From CAYIFC01 sp964362645 (GTDB lineage: Bacteria; Patescibacteriota; Minisyncoccia; Phycocordibacterales; JACOZG01): a DNA stretch of 10,465 nt. Location: positions 1-10,465 of the forward strand of contig CAYIFC010000021.1 in the NCBI GenBank assembly GCA_964362645.1, read 5' to 3'. A model generated the notes under the pieces. That model was not told the origin of the DNA. It made no database searches and saw only the letters and a list, made by a program, of their open reading frames with translations. The position numbers and the translations under genes are program-made. Each line of letters begins with the position of its first letter. The first letter of the stretch is position 1. This document shows positions 1 to 5,532 of the stretch, in pieces.

Positions 1-62
1 AAACATGCGCGACTCAAAATCGCGTGCCGCAAGGCTTGTGGGTTCAAGTCCCACCTCTGGCA
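1..62 (+). tRNA. tRNA-Leu(CAA), 5' end outside the window
   Basis: The 3' part of a class II tRNA is present. The anticodon stem cgcga/tcgcg closes the loop ctcaaaa, giving anticodon CAA at 15-17. A long variable arm (gccg/ggct type, around 25-36) follows, then the T arm gtggg-ttcaagt-cccac and the 3' acceptor strand ctctggc with discriminator A at 62. The long variable arm and anticodon CAA identify leucine (UUG codon). CCA is not encoded (ctt follows). A36-A37-A38 makes it a predicted MiaA substrate. The acceptor 5' strand and most of the D arm lie before position 1. Confidence 0.93.
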
Positions 63-71
63 CTTTACCAC

Positions 72-143
72 GCTCTCGTCTTTCAATGGATAGGATATCT
101 CCCTCCGAAGGAGATGATGCAGGTTCGATTCCTGCCGAGAGCA
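72..143 (+). tRNA. tRNA-Arg(CCG)
   Basis: A complete cloverleaf is visible: acceptor gctctcg pairs with cgagagc, the anticodon stem tctcc/ggaga closes the loop ctccgaa with anticodon CCG at 105-107, and the T arm is gcagg-ttcgatt-cctgc. The discriminator is A143 and no CCA is encoded. It reads CGG arginine codons. It lies 9 bases after tRNA-Leu and only 4 bases before the miaA start codon, so the three were probably transcribed together. Confidence 0.95.
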
Positions 144-147
144 TAGT

Positions 148-1071
148 TTGGAAACAAAACATTTGACCATAGCGATCATCGGACCAACGGCTTCGGGTAA
201 GTCGGAGTTGGCTGTGCGATTGGCGAAAAAATTTAATGGGGAGGTAATCTCAGCCGACTCGCGTCAGGTTTATAGAGGAATGGATATCGGCAGTGGCAAA
301 ATCACTAAAAAAGAAAAGCGAAACATTCCCCACCACCTGCTTGGTGTCGCGAATCCCAGACGCGCATTTAGTGTAGCGCAATATCAAAAGTTAGCGAATA
401 AAGCTTTAGAGAAAATTACTAAGAGTGGTCACCTGCCGATTGTCTGTGGGGGCTCGCATTTTTACATTCAAGCCCTAGTAGAAAATTTAAATCTACCGCA
501 AGTTGAGCCGAACCCAAAATTACGGCGGGAACTCGAAAAACTCCCAACCAAAAAGCTTTTTGCCAAATTAAAAAAATTGGATAAAACTAAAGCTGAAAAT
601 ATTGACCCTAACAATCGCGTCCGACTTATACGCGCGGTCGAGATTGCTTTGAACCTAAAAGGCGAGGCTTTTCGCTCCCCAAAGCCTCGCCTTGCAAATT
701 ATCGCTGGCTCATTTTGACACTAGAAGTAAGTGACAAAAAAATAAAAGAAAATATAAAAATTAGGCTGAAAAAAAGATTGGAAAAAGGGATGGTAAAAGA
801 AGTAGAAAAATTAAAGAAATCAGGGGTATCGTGGAAACGCCTGGAAAGCTTTGGTTTGGAATATCGCGCTATCGCCCGCTACTTGCAGAACAAAATTAGT
901 AAGGAAGAAATGGTAAGAGAAATTGAGGTTGGTAGTTGGCAATTTGCTCGACGACAAAAAACTTGGCTTCGGAAAATAAAACCAGTTTGGATAAAAAATT
1001 ATAAGGAAGCTGAGAAGTTAGTGAGTGACTTTTTGCTGAAATCGGGTAAGATAGACCCATTGGGCTCATAG
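148..1071 (+). CDS. miaA: tRNA dimethylallyltransferase MiaA
   Basis: MiaA transfers a dimethylallyl group to N6 of A37 in tRNAs that read UNN codons, the first step of i6A/ms2i6A synthesis. The 307 residues match the usual family length. Visible features are the P-loop GPTASGKS (12-19), the ISADSRQVYRGMDIG segment around D37, the GGSHFYIQAL segment (101-110), DPNNRVRLIRAVEI (153-166) and the C-terminal ARRQKTWLRK tRNA-binding region (267-276). The start is TTG at 148; the frame is closed at 115 and has no ATG or GTG before it. TTG at 163 is a possible alternative that would still keep the P-loop. The nearest SD-like bases (gagag, 137-141) lie in the acceptor strand of tRNA-Arg. The TAG stop lies inside tRNA-Trp, so the last three sense codons and the stop are shared with that tRNA. 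Identity is secure; the start is less so. Confidence 0.95.
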   Translation: METKHLTIAIIGPTASGKSELAVRLAKKFNGEVISADSRQVYRGMDIGSGKITKKEKRNIPHHLLGVANPRRAFSVAQYQKLANKALEKITKSGHLPIVCGGSHFYIQALVENLNLPQVEPNPKLRRELEKLPTKKLFAKLKKLDKTKAENIDPNNRVRLIRAVEIALNLKGEAFRSPKPRLANYRWLILTLEVSDKKIKENIKIRLKKRLEKGMVKEVEKLKKSGVSWKRLESFGLEYRAIARYLQNKISKEEMVREIEVGSWQFARRQKTWLRKIKPVWIKNYKEAEKLVSDFLLKSGKIDPLGS

Positions 1072-1132
1072 TTCAATGGCAGAACGACGGTCTCCAAAAC
1101 CGTTGATCGAGGTTCGACTCCTCGTGGGCCCG
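1062..1132 (+). tRNA. tRNA-Trp(CCA)
   Basis: Acceptor gggctca pairs with tgggccc (one G-U pair). The anticodon stem acggt/accgt closes ctccaaa with anticodon CCA at 1094-1096, the T arm is cgagg-ttcgact-cctcg, and the discriminator is G1132, as expected for bacterial tRNA-Trp. The first ten bases also encode the end of miaA, including its stop codon. A36-A37-A38 marks it as a MiaA substrate. CCA is not encoded. Confidence 0.96.
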
Positions 1133-1182
1133 CCCTAAATCAATCGAAGATTGATCGGGCGACCGATTACAAAGTAATCGGT
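1131..1182. terminator. Tandem hairpins between convergent tRNA-Trp and rpmG
   Basis: Two adjacent inverted repeats fill this gap. The first pairs atcaatc (1139-1145) with gattgat (1149-1155) around gaa, and can be extended by cgccc (1131-1135) with gggcg (1157-1161). The second is a perfect 9-bp stem, accgattac (1162-1170) and gtaatcggt (1174-1182), around aaa. Only three T residues end the second hairpin on the plus strand and there is no T run on the minus strand, so these are weak candidates for intrinsic terminators. Termination from both sides is inferred from the convergent layout. Confidence 0.5.
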
Positions 1183-1190
1183 TTAGCCTA

Positions 1191-1349
1191 TTACTTTTTG
1201 CTCTCGGCGTGAATAGTGTGCTTTTTGCACCAGCGGCAATGCTTTTTAAGCTCGATTTTGCGCGTCACGAGCTTCTTATTCTTGCGGCTCCAGTAATTAA
1301 TCCTTTTGCAGGACTTACAGACGATCTTAATTAGCTGATCTTGGGACAT
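1191..1349 (-). CDS. rpmG: 50S ribosomal protein L33
   Basis: This is a 52-residue basic protein of the large ribosomal subunit, normal in length for L33. Two cysteine pairs, C11-x-x-C14 and C38-x-x-C41, form the zinc-ribbon (C+) version of the family. The INYWSRKNKK segment follows the first pair, and the segment IELKKHCRWCKKHTIH surrounds the second, ending in ESKK. The start is ATG at 1349 with no Shine-Dalgarno site. A TATAGT hexamer 15 bases upstream suggests its own promoter and a short leader. It is the last minus-strand gene before the convergent tRNA-Trp, and L33 genes are often found alone near tRNAs. Confidence 0.93.
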   Translation of the reverse strand: MSQDQLIKIVCKSCKRINYWSRKNKKLVTRKIELKKHCRWCKKHTIHAESKK

Positions 1350-1364
1350 AAATTAGATTGGGAC

Positions 1365-1393
1365 ACTATAGCGGAAAGATCTCCTAAATGCAA
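1365..1393 (-). promoter_or_regulatory. Putative rpmG promoter
   Basis: Reading the minus strand, TTGCAT (1393-1388) and TATAGT (1370-1365, five of six matches to TATAAT) are 17 bases apart. Transcription would start near 1358, giving a leader of about 9 bases before the rpmG ATG. The -35 is weak. Confidence 0.35.
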
Positions 1394-1407
1394 ACTCTCA
1401 TTTAAAA

Positions 1408-2028
1408 TTAGTCACCACAAGACAAAGTAGAGTTAGTAATTTTCCATGCACTACCGATAGGTCGTGGAGAAGTTATAGAAATAGTATCCAGGTATGGACC
1501 AAAATCAACATAACCAGCATCTCTCATAGACATAGGTATATTGGCATAGGGATCACTGGCCGTACCCTCTACTGTATCCACTAAAGAGATTTTGTAACAT
1601 TGAGCGTCACCAATTGGGCCAGCGGCTTTATAAGAATAACCCATGTATTGACTATTTAGTCCCGTATACCTAGTTCCTGCTGTCAAAAGAGGATCTTTTG
1701 GTCTTGGTTTCAAATAAGGATCAAGCTCAACCATTCTATTAGAGTTGTATACGGCACCATCACTACAATCCCAGCACTCTCTATCACCTAGAGCACTGTT
1801 ATGATCATCAGGGTATCGCCCGTGATCAGCGTAGTATAACTCGAAAGCATTTCTAAGTTGAATTAAATCTTGCACCCGTTGACTATCGCGCGCCTTCGCG
1901 CGGGCTTGTCCGAGAGAGGCGAGAACAATACTCGAAAGTAAGCTAATGATGGCGATGACCACCAAGAGTTCGATGAGGGTAAATCCGGAATTAGGTTGTA
2001 GGTGGTAGGTGGTAGGTGGTAATTTCAT
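1408..2028 (-). CDS. Type IV pilin-like protein with N-terminal methylation motif
   Basis: The 206-residue protein has a class III signal peptide. A 15-residue leader ends in Gly15, followed by FTLIELLVVIAIISLL with Glu at +5 of the mature form, as prepilin peptidase substrates require. The hydrophobic helix (16-38) continues into a polar helix (ARAKARDSQRVQDLIQLRNAF) typical of the pilin/pseudopilin alpha1 spine. The remainder is a globular head with Cys85, Cys88, Cys144 and Cys204; the last, near the C-terminus, may close a disulfide-bonded loop. The protein is expected in the cytoplasmic membrane and then in a pilus or pseudopilus. No other pilus gene is present, so whether it is a major pilin, minor pilin or pseudopilin cannot be decided. 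The ATG at 2028 has no Shine-Dalgarno site; a TAAAAT hexamer lies 8 bases upstream. The leader is encoded by a heptamer repeat. Confidence 0.88.
   Translation of the reverse strand: MKLPPTTYHLQPNSGFTLIELLVVIAIISLLSSIVLASLGQARAKARDSQRVQDLIQLRNAFELYYADHGRYPDDHNSALGDRECWDCSDGAVYNSNRMVELDPYLKPRPKDPLLTAGTRYTGLNSQYMGYSYKAAGPIGDAQCYKISLVDTVEGTASDPYANIPMSMRDAGYVDFGPYLDTISITSPRPIGSAWKITNSTLSCGD
1992..2019 (-). repeat. Heptanucleotide tandem repeat encoding the pilin leader
   Basis: Read on the coding strand, CCACCTA occurs three times, followed by one variant copy CAACCTA. Three heptamers make 21 bases, so the repeat reads in frame as the seven residues PPTTYHL (4-10), followed by QP. It ends just before the NSG that precedes the prepilin cleavage site. 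Confidence 0.9.
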
Positions 2029-2036
2029 TAAGCCTA

Positions 2037-2058
2037 ATTTTAGCGCAACCCGCTAAAA
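2037..2058 (-). promoter_or_regulatory. Palindrome overlapping a putative pilin -10 element
   Basis: A perfect 8-bp inverted repeat, ttttagcg (2038-2045) and cgctaaaa (2051-2058), surrounds the five-base loop caacc. On the minus strand one arm contains TAAAAT (2042-2037), 8 bases before the pilin ATG, placing a start point close to 2030. The repeat begins 8 bases past the 3' end of tRNA-Tyr, so it could be an operator, a terminator for the tRNA transcript, or both. No T run follows it on the minus strand, which weakens the terminator reading. Confidence 0.4.
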
Positions 2059-2065
2059 AAGAAAG

Positions 2066-2149
2066 TGCGCAGGGAGGGATTCGAACCCACGTAGGCCGAT
2101 GGCCAGCAGTTTTACAGACTGCCCTCGTTGACCGCTTGAGTACCTGCGC
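2066..2149 (-). tRNA. tRNA-Tyr(GUA)
   Basis: On the minus strand the acceptor gcgcagg pairs with cctgcgc and the discriminator is A (2066). The anticodon stem gcagt/actgc closes ctgtaaa, anticodon GTA. A long variable arm with stem ggcc/ggcc confirms the class II form of bacterial tRNA-Tyr. The T stem gtggg/ccctc has one internal T-T mismatch, which is unusual. CCA is not encoded. A36-A37-A38 marks a MiaA substrate. Its 5' half also encodes the end of the upstream helix-turn-helix protein. Confidence 0.94.
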
Positions 2150-2732
2150 ATAATTTTATTTTATACTCCTCAATCCATTTTTTGACCAGCCATAAAAGCT
2201 TTTTGTCTGCATAACGAATATGAATCATCCCCTTTTCCATCTTACCATATTTTTCTTTAGAGTGATCTTGGCGAACATATGGTTTACTAAATTGACTCTT
2301 TTTAACACTGATCAAATCACTCCAATAAGTAACGAGGGTATTTGGATTTTGGTTTGAGTAGCAATATAAGAGAAATCGTAAACGATCCTCGCTAATTCCA
2401 CACACTATACGAAGAAATCTCATAAATACAATTACCATATTTTGATCACTATTGGCAAAATCAATACCACCACTCTTATCAGTTTTATACCCTTCTGCCC
2501 AATAAAGCATTATGCCTGCCAATTTTAATTTCTCTTCCTCTTTACTGAGTTTAGTTTTTAAAACGAAAGAAAGAGGCTTCTGGGCGAAACGACGCTTACT
2601 TTCTTCAAACATATCACGCCGTGGTAAGTGTCGTCGGCGCATGAAATAGTAAACCGCATCTACTGAACAACCAATTTTTCTCGCAATTTCTGGCACACTC
2701 AACAATTCTTTATAATATAGATTCTTGAGCAT
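2112..2732 (-). CDS. Helix-turn-helix protein with LAGLIDADG-like C-terminal region
   Basis: The exact function is not recognised. From the ATG at 2732 the protein has 206 residues. An N-terminal helix-turn-helix (about 8-36, LLSVPEIARKIGCSVDAVYY) suggests DNA binding. The segment LAGIMLYWAEG (71-81) followed by a FANSD stretch (92-96) resembles the LAGLIDADG fold of homing endonucleases and related regulators; E80 sits where an acidic residue is expected. Similar proteins are, to my knowledge, common in CPR genomes as hypothetical genes. The start is ambiguous: ATG 2732 has a strong AGGAGG site but only 2 bases away; GTG 2762 lies 6 bases after a TATTAT hexamer and could be leaderless; TTG 2768 directly abuts that hexamer. 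The last 12 codons and TAA lie in tRNA-Tyr, the stop being in its anticodon loop. The gene is more AT-rich than clpB, which may indicate acquisition. Confidence 0.78.
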   Translation of the reverse strand: MLKNLYYKELLSVPEIARKIGCSVDAVYYFMRRRHLPRRDMFEESKRRFAQKPLSFVLKTKLSKEEEKLKLAGIMLYWAEGYKTDKSGGIDFANSDQNMVIVFMRFLRIVCGISEDRLRFLLYCYSNQNPNTLVTYWSDLISVKKSQFSKPYVRQDHSKEKYGKMEKGMIHIRYADKKLLWLVKKWIEEYKIKLCAGTQAVNEGSL

Positions 2733-2768
2733 ACCCTCCTGATCATTAGTTATTAGCGCCACTCCCAA

Positions 2769-2796
2769 ATAATAACAAAAGAGAATATTGTGTCAA
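2769..2796 (-). promoter_or_regulatory. Putative promoter of the helix-turn-helix gene
   Basis: A perfect -35 TTGACA (2796-2791) and TATTAT (2774-2769, five of six matches) are separated by 16 bases on the minus strand. It is the best sigma-70-type match in the window. Transcription would begin near 2762, at or just before the GTG codon there, and downstream of TTG 2768. It lies in the 45-base gap after clpB and could also serve tRNA-Tyr. Confidence 0.6.
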
Positions 2797-2813
2797 TCAG
2801 GGTAGACTCACGA

Positions 2814-5519
2814 CTACTTCACTGACGGTACCGCGTCTAATACCTCGCGCTTTTTAGCTTGCGCGTTAGAGCGTGTGCCCTTGTAAGCCTTTTTGAGTTC
2901 GATTACTGGGATATCCCCCTTAATCTCCACCGTTACTACGCCACCGTGGTCAATTTTCCTGGCGATGATAAACTCGGCGACTGGGTTGAGCAGTTTGCTC
3001 TGAATCAGTCGTTTGAGTGGACGCACACCATATTCCGGACTAAAACCAGTTTTAGCTAAGTAATCCACAGTTGAAGGCGAAATCTGCAACTCAATCTCTT
3101 TTGCGCGCAAACGCTCTTGAACCAAACCAAGTTGGATACTAACGATTTCTTTAATCGTTTCAGCCTTAAGGGGATCAAAGATAATGATCTCATCCAGGCG
3201 ATTTAAGAATTCGGGGCGGAAATAGTTTTTGAGACTCTCAGAAATTCGATTTTTTACCTCATCATAACTTTGCTCTCCGGCACCCAAACTAGAAAATCCA
3301 ATCCGCGCCATTTGGTTCATAAACTCACTGCCAATATTAGAGGTAAGAATAATAATCGTGTTTTTAAAGTTAGCGGTGCGACCCTTCGAGTCGGTGAGCC
3401 GACCGTTATCAAGCACTTGGAGTAAGATATTAAACACTTCCGGATGAGCCTTCTCGATCTCATCAAAGAGAAGTACGGAGTAGGGACGATGCCGAACCAT
3501 TTCGGTGAGCGTGCCAGCCTCCTCGTGGCCAATATAACCAGGCGGCGCTCCGATGAGCTTAGACACGGAGTGCTTTTCCATATACTCCGACATATCGATC
3601 CGAATCAGCGACTTTTCGTCGTTAAACATAAAGCGGGCGAGAGTTTTGGCCAACTCCGTCTTGCCCACACCAGTCGGGCCGAGGAAAAGAAAAGAGCCGA
3701 TCGGTCGATCGGGATCGCTGATGCCGGCGCGCGAGCGTTTAACGGCATCGGCAATCTTTTTTATCGCCTCCTCCTGCCCGCGCACGCGCTCGGCCAAAAC
3801 ATCATTCATCTTACGAAGCTTTTCTGCTTCTTCCTCAAACATTTTAGCCACCGGGATGTGTGTCCAACGCGCCACCACCTTGGCAATATCTTCCTCCGTA
3901 ACTTCTTCGCGTATAACGCGGCGCGAAATTTGTAAGCGTTTGAGTTTAGTTTCGCGCGCCTTAAGTTGTTTGTCGGCTTCCGGGAGTTTGCTATAACGAA
4001 TCTCGGCGGCGCGAGTAAGGTCACTCTTAAGTTCGGCTTGCTCGGCCTCTTGACGCAAAACTTCAAGTTCGGCTTTGATCTGTTTCATTTCACCAATTAC
4101 CTCCTTCTCATTTTTCCACTTAAGTTCTAGTTCTTTGGTTTGCTCGCGCAAATTACTTACCAACTGCTCAATTTCTTTCAAACGAGCACGAACTTTTTTG
4201 TCTTCTTTTATTGAAAGCTCGTTTTTAAGCGCTTCCCGTTCCACCTCTAAGCGCATAATCTTGGTGTGAGCGGCATCCAATTCGGGCGGCTTGTTTTCCA
4301 ATTGCAAACGCAAGGCCGAAGCAGCTTCGTCGATTAGATCAATCGCCTTGTCGGGCAGGAAACGATCAGTAATGTAACGGGCTGAAAGTTGAACGGCCGC
4401 GACCATCGCCCCGTCGGTAATGTGGATCCCGTGATGGAGCTCATACTTCTCGCGCAAACCGCGTAGGATGGCCACGGCATCATCAAGCGACGGCTCTTCC
4501 ACATGCACCGGCTGAAAGCGCCGTGTGAGCGCTTGATCTTTTTCAATATATTTTTGATATTCCTTGAGCGTCGTGGCACCAATGGCTCGCAACTCGCCAC
4601 GGGCCAGTGCTGGTTTAAGCATATTTGACGCGTCGATTGCTCCTTCAGCCGCGCCAGCACCAACAATGGTGTGTAATTCGTCAATAAATAAAATGATCCG
4701 GCCTTCAGAACGCTCAATTTCTTTAATTATGTTTTTTAACCGCTCTTCAAACTCACCGCGATATTTAGTCCCGGCCAAAAGCATGCCGAGATCGAGCGAC
4801 ACCAAATCTTTGTCGCGCAGAGACTCGGGCACATCGCCCCGAGCAATCTTGTTGGCCAAACCTTCGGCAATCGCCGTTTTACCAGTACCAGCTTCACCAA
4901 TTAAAATAGGATTGTTTTTCGTCCGGCGCGAGAGGATCTCCATCAGTCGTTGGATCTCTTCTTCACGGCCGATTACCGGATCGAGTTTATCGGCCCGCGC
5001 GAGAGTCGTAAGATTCTTAGTATACTTCTCGATCGCGCGATTCTTCTTGGGTTCGCCGACGTCGCGCACCTTACCAGCGCGCATCTCTTGGAGCACGCGG
5101 AGCACGCGCTCGCGCGTTACCTTAAAGCGAGCGAGAATCTCATGAGCCTGATTCGGCGTTTCTAAAATCCCAAGCACTAAATGCTCCACCGACACAAACT
5201 CGTCTTGGAGATTAGTAGCAATCTTGCCAGCCGTGTCGAAAATCCTCACCAACTCCGGTGAGAGATACATTTGGTAAGTTGGCGAAGCCACACTCCCGCC
5301 CTCGGAACCTTCGAGATGCTCAATGACATTATCGGTGAGCATAATCGTATCCACCTCAATCCGATCAAGAATCGAGACAAAAATACTCTCTTCTTGGAGT
5401 AAGAGCGCCGCCAAAAGATGGAGCGGGTTAACTTGATTTTGCCCACGCTCAATAGCCAGTTCCTGCGTTTTGCGGATCGCTTCTTTGGCTTTGATTGTAA
5501 AGTTTTGGAATGGGGGCAT
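2814..5519 (-). CDS. clpB: ClpB-type AAA+ chaperone with a ClpC-like IGF loop
   Basis: This two-ring AAA+ protein threads proteins through its pore to rescue aggregates; in Clp proteases it feeds ClpP. The 901 residues exceed the usual 860 or so of ClpB. The order is a double Clp N-domain (1-150), D1 with Walker A GEAGTGKT (208-215), Walker B ILFIDE (276-281) and pore loop KYRG (252-255), a long coiled-coil middle domain (about 407-535), then D2 with Walker A GPTGVGKT (614-621), pore loop GYIG (661-664), Walker B VLLFDE (682-687), sensor-1 N728, arginine finger R774 and sensor-2 R833. The middle-domain length and sequence are ClpB-like. However, IGF (740-742) sits in a segment about 9 residues longer than in E. 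coli ClpB, matching ClpC in length and position. A polar tail (about 878-901) follows D2. I see no cysteine. The ATG lies 14 bases from the upstream stop with no SD site and no CIRCE element, so transcription with the upstream gene is likely. Confidence 0.93.
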   Translation of the reverse strand: MPPFQNFTIKAKEAIRKTQELAIERGQNQVNPLHLLAALLLQEESIFVSILDRIEVDTIMLTDNVIEHLEGSEGGSVASPTYQMYLSPELVRIFDTAGKIATNLQDEFVSVEHLVLGILETPNQAHEILARFKVTRERVLRVLQEMRAGKVRDVGEPKKNRAIEKYTKNLTTLARADKLDPVIGREEEIQRLMEILSRRTKNNPILIGEAGTGKTAIAEGLANKIARGDVPESLRDKDLVSLDLGMLLAGTKYRGEFEERLKNIIKEIERSEGRIILFIDELHTIVGAGAAEGAIDASNMLKPALARGELRAIGATTLKEYQKYIEKDQALTRRFQPVHVEEPSLDDAVAILRGLREKYELHHGIHITDGAMVAAVQLSARYITDRFLPDKAIDLIDEAASALRLQLENKPPELDAAHTKIMRLEVEREALKNELSIKEDKKVRARLKEIEQLVSNLREQTKELELKWKNEKEVIGEMKQIKAELEVLRQEAEQAELKSDLTRAAEIRYSKLPEADKQLKARETKLKRLQISRRVIREEVTEEDIAKVVARWTHIPVAKMFEEEAEKLRKMNDVLAERVRGQEEAIKKIADAVKRSRAGISDPDRPIGSFLFLGPTGVGKTELAKTLARFMFNDEKSLIRIDMSEYMEKHSVSKLIGAPPGYIGHEEAGTLTEMVRHRPYSVLLFDEIEKAHPEVFNILLQVLDNGRLTDSKGRTANFKNTIIILTSNIGSEFMNQMARIGFSSLGAGEQSYDEVKNRISESLKNYFRPEFLNRLDEIIIFDPLKAETIKEIVSIQLGLVQERLRAKEIELQISPSTVDYLAKTGFSPEYGVRPLKRLIQSKLLNPVAEFIIARKIDHGGVVTVEIKGDIPVIELKKAYKGTRSNAQAKKREVLDAVPSVK

Positions 5520-5532
5520 TATTTATTTAAGA

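Noticed and set aside
1380..1407. Hairpin terminator after the pilin gene
   Set aside because: Only a 5-bp aaatg/cattt pairing with a wide loop is possible and no T run follows on the minus strand.
4564..5145. Long plus-strand open frames opposite clpB (also 3444-3996, 5470-5752)
   Set aside because: They lie fully antisense to well-conserved ClpB or pseudoprotease codons, have no family resemblance and show skewed Ser/Arg-rich composition typical of reverse-frame shadows.
5520..5532. CIRCE or heat-shock operator before clpB
   Set aside because: The 13-base gap and the flanking bases contain no inverted repeat resembling CIRCE and no clear promoter.
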